A DNA stretch of 64,000 bases. It comes from Pachyseris speciosa (Eukaryota > Cnidaria > Anthozoa > Scleractinia > Pachyseridae). Below are positions 10,310-24,000 of this stretch, in pieces; within the stretch, counting starts at the first letter, position 1; each line of letters begins with the position of its first letter. The translations under genes and the position numbers were made by a program. The stretch covers positions 82,501 through 146,500 of the forward strand of contig JAEMWC010000655.1 in NCBI GenBank assembly GCA_016490735.1. Reading direction: 5' to 3'. The notes beneath the pieces were generated by a model that saw only the letters and a list, made by a program, of their open reading frames with translations, did not search any database and was not told the DNA's origin.

Positions 10310-13300
10310 GTAAGTTGTAATAAGTTCGTTGGCCGTTTTACGTTGTCGTGATGCATGAACTATAACGTAATTTCGCTCGTTGCGCAGGGGGATTTCTTCG
10401 AGTTGTGTTCTTTTCAAAACCATCAAACCTATCTCTCTCTCGAAGGTGTCAAGCGGCGCTAAAAATAGCAAGATACCTTCCAAAGATCACGTACTCTAAC
10501 TGATTTATTTCTCGATCATCTGCTCGTGCTGTTCTGCAAAGGTAGAGGGCTTTGGGCAGGTTTAAAAACCTCTCGATTCCCATGGCGTCTGCGCTATTTT
10601 GGCCGTAATCGCTCAGCAGTGGCTAGTTAACCGGTACAAATCTAGCAAAAAAGCTTTTCGTTTTGACTTGTATCTCGCTAAATCATTTGCGTCTATCATA
10701 AATCTAATCGGTTTGAAGTGTCTTTCTCAATCTGTTCATTTCAATTTCCTATAGATGTCAAAATCTAAAATTATTATTTTGGGCCAATTATTATTTTGGG
10801 TCAAAAAGCTTAACGAATTGAACGAGAATACTGGATGGTGTTTATAAATGCTGTGATTCGATTTTATCCCCATAGTCTGCTTGACACATTGAGAGATCCT
10901 AAACCCTTGTGATTTTGCAGCTTTTATCAAAAAGGTTAATTTAATTACGTCTAATGTTCTTGGGAACGGGAAATATCTCGCTATATTCAACAATGAATGC
11001 GAGAAAAAATTGGTTGAAGGTTGCATTTGTCGATCAGGGTTTGTGCATAGCTTTGCTCAGTAACTGCATTTTTTCCATCGCTATGTTATAAGCTGTGTTT
11101 ACTTATCAAACTCCAACACGCCTGTCAGTCGCCTCCTTGACACTGCGCGAAAACATGAGGTTTCGGAACCCTGTACAAGCATGAAATAATCAAGGTTCTG
11201 CTTGGCTAATTATATTGAAACTGAACTAGGCGCACTGTAACCTTTCCTCAAGCGATATAAATTTGTTAACATTTCGAGTAGTGTTTGGTATTTTTAGGCT
11301 GTCTGTGCTTAATTCAGAAAAACTCTTCTTGAAATATCAGAGGTTATAGAGTACATTTTGGAGGTTTTTTGCTGGTAGGGGGCCAAAATCTTTCTTACGT
11401 AAAAGCAACAGATTTTTTTACATTGTTCGTGATCGCTTTCACGCGTTTATCGTCAGATAACAACTAGAAACAATTCAAACTACGTAACTCTTCGAATATG
11501 TTTGGCGTACTATGTAATAAATTTACTCTTCGCTTACTTTAGCTTGTCAGACCGCGGAATACTGTTGTTTATTTTGCTAATCCCTAACTGCATATCATTC
11601 ATTTCAGGGATTTAAGTGACAACATGATAAAAGAGCTTTCGGACGCGGCATTTGTTAACCTCACCAAACTCAAAAAACTGTAAGTACGGGATTTCAATCA
11701 CTTCTAGTAGCTGCAGGAGATCGTGGCAATTGCGATTGACACGAATATTGCAGTCAAATATACGTTATCGCGTCTGCTTAAGCAAATACTTCTGGATCAC
11801 ACGTGTTTCGTGATAATGGGTTTGTACAAGAAAATAGTGTGAATCTATGTAAACAAACATCCTATTAGAGTTTATTCTCTTGTTTATATTAGCGCTCCCG
11901 CAACTCCATTTTCGCGACAGGCATCCGAATCTTTTATGTGATGCCGCAGCTTCTCAGTATTTCCTTTCCTCTGTGTCAAAGATATAAATTTCAGGATATC
12001 TCCGGCTGCGTTATGTACGAAACGAGATAGCTTTGAGGTCAGAAGAGAACTGTGAAATTGCTAGAGTTTTTATTTGTTGAAAATAAATGACTAAGAGTTG
12101 GCGAGCACACCCGGGAGCACACCATATGTAGCAGTATTAAAAAAAAAACATTCGAGATGAACACAAAGGGTTCTTTCTGGTCGCCTTCAAGGAATTACCC
12201 GGAACGCCGTCACTTCAACAAAAGCACCTTGTTTAGATGTTTAATTTTAGACTGGCCGTTGTTGTTTTTAGAGCTTAGCAGTGTTTGCGTCTCGTGAAGA
12301 GTGTTTTTAATTTGACTTCTTTATAAAGAAAAAACAAACTGGCTTGGCCTCTGAAAAAAATACCGTCATTTCCCTAAATAGCTGACATCGATGGTTCGTG
12401 CCCTCGTTTTTGATGTACTTAACCATTTTTTGGCTTCTTTGTTAATCTGTCAGTCCCAAACTAAACAACGTTCAGCTAGCTTCTTCACCCCTGTTCTATA
12501 CCTCGTGTAGCATTCTGCATTCGTATATCTTTCTATTTATTCAACCCTGTTGTTTGAGTTCCCGCTTTTTAAACGTTATTACGGTATTAAGAAGAATAAA
12601 TAGAAAAAAACAAGCTACGAAACTTAAAATCATCTCAAGTCCTTTCCTTTGAAATCAAATTTTACACTTCCATGTAAGTTAAACCCAGGTCAGTTTGCAA
12701 CACTCTACAACTGTCGTCTATCCCTGTCTTAACGAAAACGTAGGGCAGATCCTCGGCGATGTTGAAAGAAACTTGTTTAATTTATTTGATGATCTATCCC
12801 TAGCAGTCGTGTGGAAATTCGCTCAGAAAACACTTTGTTTATCTTTGTTTGGAATGTTTGAGAAGTCTGAGGCGACCATTTGGAATACCGTTTGGAATAT
12901 CCATTTATTTGTGGCGCAGAATTTTCTAGATCATCATCGTGGCACAACAACCAACCATTTGCGAGCAGACTTTGTGACTACCGTTTACCTTCCCTCCGAT
13001 ATAAAAATAATGTCCCAAAATGGAATAAGCTGTTTACAAAAGTGCAACCGCGGAAGGCTGCTTTCTCACGTATTCAGGAAATTGCTTTAGCTACACATCA
13101 CTTAGCTTTTTGGAACCGTAACCGCATCTTTTACCACTAAGAAACTGTCATGAACTGTTATGATTGCGTAGGCGATGGTTGCTTTGACCAGAAGCGGAAA
13201 TGTAAGCTTCCCCTCGCTAAAGTCACCGGGTTCAATTCTATTTCAATTTAGAAAATCGTAGCTAATGAGCAACACAGGAAAGAACTGCCCAATAACGTTT

Positions 13301-16300
13301 TTTTAGCTGGTTTTAACAGGATTTCATCCAATCAACACACAACTTCCTCTCACTGCACAGGACAATTAGTTGAACAGAAAACTCTGCTCACTACGTGACA
13401 ATGTCCTCCTGATTCCTCAAACACTGAGAATTTAAATTTATAGCCACCTTGTGCAGTACAGAAATTGAAAACTGCCCTATAGCTTTCCTTTTAAATCGCT
13501 TTTCTAAAGGTCAGTGAATTACTCTCACTTCCCAGATGTTGAACATGATAAAGCAGCTCCCCACAGTCTACAAACAAACTTTATTTTATTTGAATAGTTC
13601 ACCCACACAGATTAATAATAATTTGACTTTACCGCATTACATTAATTTAGGCATGTCCTCAGGAAAAAGGGGTCAGAGACCGCATGGTTATGCTGTAAAA
13701 AAAAAAAACCAAACAAACAAACAAATAAAGAAAAAAAAACAAGAGACGGCAATATGTTATTGTTCATGTGGTATGCGAAACTCCCACGACTCAATGGCTG
13801 AATTTTGATATGGTCTGCACTCGGTGAAAAGTTTGGAGACTTTTTGCGGTTAACAATCCGGAAACGCAAACTCCCTGTTTGTGTCTCTGTTTTCATTGCA
13901 AATAGAATGAAATAAAGTCTGCCATCGTTTGGAGACACAAAGCATCACGAAAGCGTTCTATTTCGGGGCAAAAATGTCCAGTGGTTCCGTTGAAAGCTCA
14001 AGAAACACAACCACAATTGTTTCCTTTTCCCTTCATTTTTATTTTTGTTAGCGTGATCTATGTATTTCGAGTTGAACCCAAGTAGGGCTACTTAAAAATA
14101 AGCTTGAAAATCCTACATTTTATATATTTATTATATAGTGTTGCGGGATCTTTCGGCGGAAGTTGGAAATTGTTTGCTGTGATTTGCACATTAAAAGGTG
14201 CTTTCCAAGGTTTGATTTCAAATGTGTAATCGTTGCAGTCACTCCCTTTATCGGCATCAAACCAAAGGTATCTTATTTTTGCTAAACGCTTTAAGCTTTA
14301 ATCTGCCTCTCAGTCTAATAGCATACAGTTTACACAAAAACAAGCCTTCAAATGGGTCCGCACGCAAGCTCCGACCATGGAGGCAAACAAGCCAGAAGCT
14401 TCCCCCGATCGTCTTAATTGTGTAATGCTACAATTTAGCGGGCCGCTTCCTGTTTAAATCATCCTTACACGGCTTTAAAGCGATGCAAAGAAGATTTAGT
14501 AAATTTCGCACACAAATACTGAATTAGCGAGGGCACCGGAGGAGGGTTGAAAACGTAACGTCGATTGTTATCATCGATCGAGGCACCAGCCATGACCCTG
14601 TGATGCTCTTGACGATGGCTTCTCAAAGCCGGCTCTCAAACCAAAAGGAAAAGTCCACTTGTAAAAGATCAAATCTTCTACCCGTAACTCATACAAATAA
14701 GCTAGAGAAGTCGTGGACTGCCGCAAAAAAAGGTCGCATTTGCCATGACACCTTGGTGCCACAAGCAACGGTTTTTATAAACTCAAGTTTATTAGTAGAT
14801 CTGATCATATACCAACTGGACAATTTCTTTCAACAGGGCTTAATGAAAGCGTAAAAATAGATTTAAGTCAGGAGCACCCAACAACAAGTTTCGGTAGATA
14901 TCTGTTCGGTGGAGGGTAATTTTCCTTGCGCTTTCGGTGTCGATTAAAGAGTGCACTCGGATTTTCGTAACTAAAGCGTGGCCTAAAAGATTCGCAATGG
15001 CAAAATCATAGCCCCTGAGGTTTTCGGAAGGGTCGTTATTGCTGTTTTCGGCAGTCAAAAACGTCAGCTAGCATTTTCGGAAAGAAAATAGTTCCCTAGA
15101 ACAGCCTGCATTTTCTCAAAGGAAGATTTTGTGCCCTAATATTTTCGGTTAATTAAAATTTCAGCTAGGAAATCCGAACAGATGAACTTCTTCTAGCTTA
15201 TGAAAACATCGCTTTAAACAGACTTCAAACACCATAAGGTACTTAAAAATACCTTTCTACAGCTTTTGGTTGATTCGGCTCGTTGGGTTGGTGCCCCTGT
15301 TAAGTTGCTTGAGTGCTTTACTGAAACCTGGAAAAGATAGGAAAATGAGCTCAAGCACAGTGGCTTACAAACAATCTGGGAGAGGCTTCTCTCATAGGAA
15401 GGTTACAGAGAGCAAAAGCGATTGTTTTGTGGGCGACTTGATTGCAGCAGTTGGTACACACCCAAGCCCGCACTAAAAAAATATCGACACCTTTATTTGC
15501 TTTCTTTCTTTCTTCCTTTCCTTTTCTTTTTCAACAAACTTGTCGAACAGGCAAAACTAATCAGTTCTTATTCAATCTGCCATCAACGAATTGTACTTCG
15601 ACTGACCAAGCCAAACTTTCAATTGCAGCATGTCAACATCACCTCAATATTACATTTTTTTAATACCGCACGGGAAGATTCTTGAATCGGCAAAATTATC
15701 ACGGTGATTTTGCCCCGGCGCGCGCTGTTTATATCACATGCTATGCACGAATTAGCGTAGTGATCTAAATTTATGATTGCTGGTGAAGAGGAACAAACAA
15801 TCTGAATTGAAATGCCTTTAGGCAGCCCGTCAAGGACAAAGGAAATAATGGTTTTCTATATACTTTTTCCCTTCAAACGTCCCGATAAAAAATTTGTTTT
15901 GATATTTTTGTATCATAGTTACTGATTTGTTATTTTTAGCTTTCATGTGCCTTTAAGGGGGAGGGGGGTGGTGGTGGAAAATTACTGGAATTTGATTGAA
16001 AAGGTCTTCTTTTTTCGTTTATGGTTTCTCATTAGCCTCTTCCCCGTGTTAGAAGTACAAGGATTTTAAACCTTCCAAGGGAAACTTTTAAACTGATATT
16101 AACTTATTCTAACAAATGGCACGAAACCAAATTTCTTCCTTCTGTATAGGCTTGTTCAGCTGCCCAAATTCCATACTTTATGAAAGGTTGATTGTACCAA
16201 GTAACTGTGAAAACTGAATGATCTAAACTTCGGCTGTCCTACTTGAGTCCTATAGGAACACACTTTTGTAACACGAGTTCTATGTATTCCGACTTGGACA

Positions 16301-19300
16301 ACAAGAAATTCTGTAAAGTGACACCTTCAGTTAATGTGTTCTTTTTTGTAAACTTTCCAAACTCTCAGCATTTTCGTTTTAGCGTAATACTTCCACAGTT
16401 GTTTCCTGTTGTGTGCCGATTTTCAATGGAGATTTTTATAAGGCTTCTAAATATATATTCGAAACTCTTTTTTAGTCATTATTCTGTGAGATAACACTTT
16501 GAGTTAGCACTTAAAAGCGATAAAGAGCTTTCATTGAAGTAGAGTACTCTAATAAATACCCTATAAATACGATGGAATCTTTACTGTAATTCTTTTGTGA
16601 GATAAAAAAAACAATTGAAACCTATGAAGCAAGAACGTTTGGGTGAGGAACAATACTGGAATTTCTAGCGTTTCTGACCGTCCTCGAATTCCTTCTTGAT
16701 CTCAGTTTTACAATTCTATCGTTTTGATAAACCCTAAAAGTCGTCTGAAATATGTGTGACGCAAGGTGTTTGAAATTCGTATTTGTGCAATCATTCCTGC
16801 CCCACAAGCCATTTTAGGTTTAGAGAGATGGGGCGAAGTCCATGTTTATCAAATTCACGAAGAGACATTTCTTTTGCATTTTCGTTTTTTATTATTATAA
16901 GAGCGGCTTTTACGTCTGTTATAATATTCTCATGATTTTTTAACTTTCATATCACATGCCTGAAACAGGAATAGAAGCTTAATTTATTTTTTACCACAGT
17001 CTAAATAAAACCCGTTTACAGACTGTTTATGGAATAACAAAATCAATGCGTGAGCTCTGATTGGTCAATCAGCTATGGTTTATTGTTCCAGTTCTATGGT
17101 TTATAGGCTGATAAACCACTTGGGATTTTGGAAGAAAACTCGAAGAATCCGTAAATTCTTCGAGTGTTTTCCAACATCCCGCGTGGTTTATCAGCCTATA
17201 AACCATAGAAACTTGTGGTATATTGCTTGATTGTGTCCCTTGTGGTCGCCATTTCCGATTTTCGCGCCATCTCGTGGTCTTCCCTTGTTTTTGTTGGTTC
17301 ATTTGTTATTACCTGTTGGCAGCTGCCTGTTACTAACGTATAACCGCGTAACCGAAGACCCACAAAAGATAAAGGGAACAATTCGGCGTGACCGACTGAC
17401 GTACAACTTCCGCTCTAATATCTATTATCAACCAAGTGTTGAACGAAAAATGTGTTGAAAAATGCCAGCAAACAATAGAAAAGCCTATTAATAACCTGCA
17501 AATTAGATCTTGGACGCCCGCGGTCATGCAATGAGTTTTGATAGGGAAATTGGGCTAACTCGAATTTTCATTTTGCCAACTATGGAAAAACAAAAAGAAC
17601 TTTATAAAAGTTTCTGCTCCGTCTCGTCCTCTTCGACTCAATATAGAGTTAGAACTACGTGTCTTACCCGTCTCAGGATTTGACGGTAGGAGTGAATCTG
17701 GGCCTGGTGAGATTAACGAGCTGTACTTCTTAGGTCACATGATTTCTGCTTTCTTACCCTCTCCATAAATTAACCAAGTTATTTGGAATGCACACACAGT
17801 AAACGATAGCCCTTTTTTGCGTGTCGTGCTCATTTCAACTGATACTTTTACCCATTAAAATTACTGATCGTCGATTCAGCTTCTCCAGATGTTTCTGAAC
17901 ATCATTTCTTTCGTAGTGTAATTTTATAGCGGGGTTTGATACGACTTCTGTATAATGGTGGGTGTTAAGCCGATTACAAGAAAGGAGGTATTTCGGCAGC
18001 TTTCGGCATCTGTTGCCCTAATTAAAGTCGACGTTTTTGGTTTAGTCGGGTCTTAAACTTTTAAACTCTAATAAAAGAATCGTGATTATTATTTGATCCA
18101 GGGGGTAGAAGAACGGAGGTGACCAGATTAAAGTGCAATGTCTCCTATTTTTAGAGCCCCATTCTCCATTAGGGGACATACTCCATTAGGGAACAGAAAC
18201 TAGTGCTAATCAACTTAAGCTTCGAATGAACAGAATAAAAGGATTCCGTCAAGTCGAAAAATGGCCATTTTTTCAAGTTCTCGCGAAGTATATGGATAAC
18301 TGAAATCACTAAAAGATAGCAAAAAAGTAAGTCAGATAATAGGAACGCATTGTGGGCTGATGTTCCTTAGAGAAATCACTTAACGTCGTCTTCTTGATGC
18401 TCTAAGAACGATCTGATCCAAAAGCAAAACTAGTGTGAAAGTTGTTTTGCGAAGTTGAACCAAATTGAGAACAAAATTTCCGCCACAACGCCCTATAACT
18501 TTGTCTGTCCCAGTTACCTTCGAAGGTTTGAGGTTTCCGAATCTCAGAGTTTATCTTTACTCAGTACCTAACTGTTTTGGACACTTAGACAAACTATTTA
18601 CAATTTTAATCACCCTTGGAAAAAAAAACTCAAATGACCGTGTTTCTACTCAACAATTAGATTATGAGCTCGAGATTTCTATCACGCATAGAAATCAAGA
18701 GCGAATAATCTAATTGTTTTAGTATAAATCTACTAGTCGTTCAAAACTAAGCAAGTAAATTATCAAAATTCTCCTCAGACACTTCGAAAACGCGTAGAAG
18801 CGGGCGCCATTTTGTTGACAGCCGCTACTCACTATCTATCACAGAATAGATAGCGAGGTAGCCAATCAGAGAACGGCATTCGTGATCGAACGCTAGTAGA
18901 TTTATATTAAAGAGAAATAGAAATAAAGTTTTCAACCAACAAAATCGCGAACATTTTTTGAGTGGATTATTAGGCAAAATGGTTTTGGTGTTAATAGAAT
19001 TATTGTAAAAAAAAGTAATCTAAACGGAATCAAAGGATACGATTCCGGCACACAGGCATGCGTTTGTTACTGGTTCATCATTCTTGCTCCCGGATTTTTT
19101 CCTGACTCGCTGGATTTTCTCCGTCCACGAAAATTCAATTTGGCTTTCTGCATGTAATCCTTTCAGAGATGATGTGGCTTTTAAACTCATAAATTCTGAA
19201 ATTTTAGAACTGAGCGCTGACTTTGAAGACAATCAATGAAGAAGATTTACTGGTTTTCATTCGCCACTCGCAATTCGTGAATAGCCAGAAAAAGATTCTG

Positions 19301-20775
19301 AGATAGTTATTGTTTGTCTTCATGGATGCTATAGTACTTGAGAATTTTCTACGTGAAATCATGTCATTTTTTGAAAGGTTTCCCTATTGTCTGTATCTGC
19401 ATGCTTGAAAAAAATCGGACCTGCCTACTGTAGTGGGACCTGCTTACTGTAGTGAAAACGCACGGCTGCAATACTAAAACATTTCGAAAAATGACGCAGT
19501 TATGTGCTAGCGTCGGATGACCGTCTTTCGTAAAGTTTCATTAATTTCATTCTTCTTCTTTGTTTTGAATACCACACTTTATTTACATTTCATTCTGCCA
19601 ACGCCATTCGTTCAGTTGGTGGAATAGATCTTTGCTAGAACATAATAACCCTCCGTATTCTGACTAGTTTCTGGTGACAGCTTGTCCGTCATTATTCCGT
19701 CGAGCGCTTTTTGTTTTAGTTACATTCAAATAAAATTTTAGTTTCTAACATTGCGATCTACAATTGGGCTCAAAAGTTCGCTGTCAAACCTTCAGACATT
19801 GCAAATGACAGTCTTACACTATAAATAGATCCTAAATTACGAACGCATTGCTATCCACATTGACACAGAAAGCAGTTAAAACAGGAAACAGCGGCGTGTA
19901 ACCTCCACAGAAAAATGCACCGAAAATCAAAATCCTCCCTGGTGGGCGTATAACTACCAACTTAGATTCCAATGCCAAGTTAAAATAGCCGAGCTTTTCA
20001 ATCTTGCTGGTAAGTAAGTAAAAATCTTTTTTCTTCTCACACCTCTCAACGTCAATTATGAAACTTACAAGTGTCGTTAACTAGAAGGTCAAAAGTTGAT
20101 TTAAAGCTTAATTCTCCTTGTTAGCATTTTGAGATTTTATAGCGGCTTGTTAGGAGAGTTCATTTCTTGATCTGGTTATGAAGGGCAAAAACAGTTCCTT
20201 TTCTGTTTTTTCGTGAAGCGACTACGAATCTATTTATACATTCACGATGTTCGAAATTTGGGGTCACGAGTAAAGGTCGGTTTGGATATTGTCAGTCTCA
20301 CAGTTGTAATTATATTTTACCCGTGCTGATAAACAGATGAATACAAATGAGACGGCCTAAGCTGTCAATGCTGCTACGGTAGAGCCCATGCAAGCGTTTA
20401 GGGGTATCTTCTAGAAATGTTCGATGATGCCAATACGGTCAGACATCTTTTAAGGAAAGGCCTATGGTCGTTTCATACAAATAAAATAGAGATCACCACG
20501 AAGGCTATTCTTGCCTGGACGTTTTGTTAGGTTTAGGAGCAGGGTTGGCGCAATGGTGAGAGCGCAATGTTTCCCGGGTTCGGGTCCCGGACTCGGTGTC
20601 ATAAGTGGGCTGAGTTTGTTGACTCTCTGCTCTGCTCCGCGAGGTTTTTCTCCGGGTACTTCGGTTTTCCCCTCTCGTCAAAAACCAACATTTGATTTGA
20701 TCTCATTTGATTTAGTCTCTTCAATTAGTAGAGCATCCAGTGTGCTCGGCTAGGAAGATTTGAGACTTTAATAAC

Positions 20776-20816
<41 letters not shown>

Positions 20817-20946
20817 GTTGTTGTTGCTGTTGTAATGCATTTCAAACTGGTGCAAAGATTTATTTATTAAGGCTTCGTAGCAACACGAAGTAAGATATCG
20901 CTGAAATGAGCCAAAAACAAAAACATCGTGTGGTTCATCAAAGCGA

Positions 20947-20986
<40 letters not shown>

Positions 20987-20993
20987 TATTATT

Positions 20994-21026
<33 letters not shown>

Positions 21027-24000
21027 TTGTCCAATGTTTGTTAGAGAGCTTTAAACACCAATGACGGCGACGGCAGCGAAAACGTTTTTTCAAAATTTAT
21101 TAGTTCAGCTAGTGCAATGTGGGCAATGTGGGCAAACGACAGAAAATGAACAATTAGGGACAGCGTTGAAGTGAAGGAAAGCAAAGAAAAATCCAACGTC
21201 ATGTGCTCAAGTTCCCCTCAAATAATAGAATTTGGTCAGTTCACGTTGTTGTTGTTTTGCAGAGGACGGCAAATAAAAGTAGCAATTTTATAACGCACGT
21301 GCAGAGCGATAGCGTTTGCTCATTAAACCTTTGCCATGTTATCGTCGCCGTTGCTTACGCCCCCTAATCGGTATTTGTCAAAAAGGGATGACATCCGAAA
21401 GACATCAATCACTCCAACTTCTGAATCAGGACGATAAGAAATAATATGTGCTGGAGTTATCTATGGTAAATGCAATCAGGAACACAACACCTATCCCATT
21501 AACTACTGGGTCTTACGAAAAAAACGTTGTGGAAACATCTTAAACCAAACGTCAATTAACGTCTTAATTTCCCTCGCTTATGCCCTGGATTCCTTCCCGT
21601 TTTCCTTGTTAACGGGCCTTAAAGTCATGACCGCATTAACTCATTTGCTCGAACATGACGTGCTCCTAAAAAATCAACTAGGAGTTGTCAGTTCAAGAAG
21701 AGCGCACGGCCATCTATTTTCTGAGAGGTTGTTTTTGGCATAATTCTTCTCCTGCGTTTTGCGACTTGGCTTGAAAAGCTGCTTCAATTCGTAGAAAAAA
21801 CAATAGAAGTTCAAGTCATAAATGTATGTTCTTGGACACCATCAGCAAATAAAAAAGAATCAATTTTGAGCCAGTTTTTGACACTCAACGGATCATGTGA
21901 TTATTCTTTTTAAAAGTTATTACACGAAGTGGAGCTCGACCTTTGTGAGTTGTTGACCATTTACTTCACTTCTCTTCACCGCTAACTAGACTAAACACAA
22001 ATTTTTGCAGTGTATAGGTTAGGTGATTTTTCACAAATCTGGACCTTTTTTTAGTATTTTCCCTTATTCAAGGTTTGAAAATGTTACCAAACACTCCTTC
22101 CCCTCTCTTACGTAACAGTTCTGCCAAATAAATTAAAATTACATAGAATATTGAAACGTTATCTTTCGGTTCTGGCTTTTGGCTTTTGGATTCTTGTTTC
22201 TAAAATTACTCTAAATATAGCCCTATTTATGTCTCTTGTACACGAGACCAGTCATGCCAAATAGATTAACCTTAATGTAGATATTTGAAAGTGATTTACT
22301 GTTGTTTTTTTTTTGTTCGTAGCAATGTCAGCGTGAGTATCAGTAACCAATAACATTGTCGATTGAGATATTTTTGCGCTAGAAATACAGCTGTTGTTTT
22401 GCAGAGTTATGATTAGCAAGTTATGAACACGAAATTCCTGCAAAAGTCATTTTTGTCTGCTGTTTTGCTGCCCCTCGCTCGGTCTTGAAGGGGATGTTTT
22501 CCGTTACGGTCCACGATTTACATCACCTTAAATACTAACAAGCGCTATGCAGCGACATGAATCGGAAGTTTTTGTCACAACGTTAGTGCCCCAAACAACG
22601 CATTTACCATCACAGCTGTTTTTTTACACAGGTTATTTAGATTGTCAGATGATGGCGGCATCGGAAACTGTGTCTTTCGGGGCATGCGCGTATTTCACGT
22701 GCCTTTAACTTGCAAATATGCGTGTCTCACGTGCTTACCCAGATGTACCTCTGTTTTTTTTTGGGTTTCGCTACGGGATCCCGTGCCCTCAGGCCATTTG
22801 AGATACGCAGTTATGATACATCGAATCTTCGCGAAAAGCGATCACATCCGAATTCTTTTCAAAAATCAAGCTGTTTTTTCAGTTAATCAAACACAGCTTG
22901 TCCATATGGTATGTCACAACCTCGACCTATTCAGAGATTTCGCAACAAAAGTATCTCCAATGTTATCATGTTTAAGTAACATATTGTTATATAGTGTTCA
23001 TTTGTATTCGTGGTTAACCATTTGAACTGGTTTATCCTTTAGCTCGTTGAAGTTCATACCTAATTTCTCCCCAACTAATGGTTAGGTGATTAAATGGCTT
23101 TTGGGGGAGAGTTATGCGAGGTTAAGCCATTGAGAGGCACGCAGTGAGGGAATATTTCTTTTGTTCGGTATTAAGACAAAGTCGGTGACACTTTGCGAAA
23201 TTAAAAAATCAAATACTCTGAGCATCAACTTGAAAAATCAGTTTTTAGAAAGTAAAAGGCACACTGCGTAGATCGTACTTCAGAAATTTTGTGATGGGAA
23301 AAGCGTGGGTCATATATAGGATCACATTGACACAGCTACTAACAGTTGAAGTTGAGCGTTTCAGATGGTCTTTAAGGAACCGCGTAATACTTATTAATTT
23401 ATCAAGTGCAAACATTTAAGGAGATATATGTACTGTTACAAAAGGAAACTGGCGTATGAAGGAATACTCTCAAAATATGACAAAAATACGACACTGAAAA
23501 CAAGGCAGAATTTATCGGCTCATGCGAATCAAATCCTACACACGATGTTAAATACGGGAAACACTGAAGCGCTCTTGCTGAAATTGGATACCACAGTAGC
23601 AGGAAATCGTGCAATTTACTTAGGAGCTGAGCTAACAGTAATCTAAACCCTGGGGTTCTTGTTATTGGGCGGATTCAGGGAACTTTGCGCATGAGGTGAC
23701 CGGGCCTTAGTTACATCCGATTAGGTTCCAAATAGGAATCGCTGTGAAAATTTATCATCATCATCATCATCATCATCGAAGCATTGGCTAATAGCCCGGT
23801 CCACCGCCTCGTTTCGAAACACACCCACAATCCGCTGTCAACCCCACACCGTCTATCAACTGGAACTTTCCTCTTAGGTTATGGTGTACGCACGCAAGAG
23901 AGTTCGCTATAATTCATCCGTACATCATTGAAAAAAAAAAAAAAAACCGTCTAGCGACCCACCTGGGTGTCTTTTTTTAATAGTTGTACAATAATACTGA

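Noticed and set aside
12695..13140. 131-codon open frame in LGR intron 2
   Set aside because: No recognisable domain, no supporting splice or promoter context, and a length expected by chance in 17.8 kb.
14860..15160. Recurring TTTTCGG motif that might be a degenerate tandem repeat
   Set aside because: Spacing is irregular and the flanking bases do not align; too weak to call.
22642..23025. 127-codon open frame in LGR intron 2
   Set aside because: Does not start with ATG in a convincing context and resembles nothing known.
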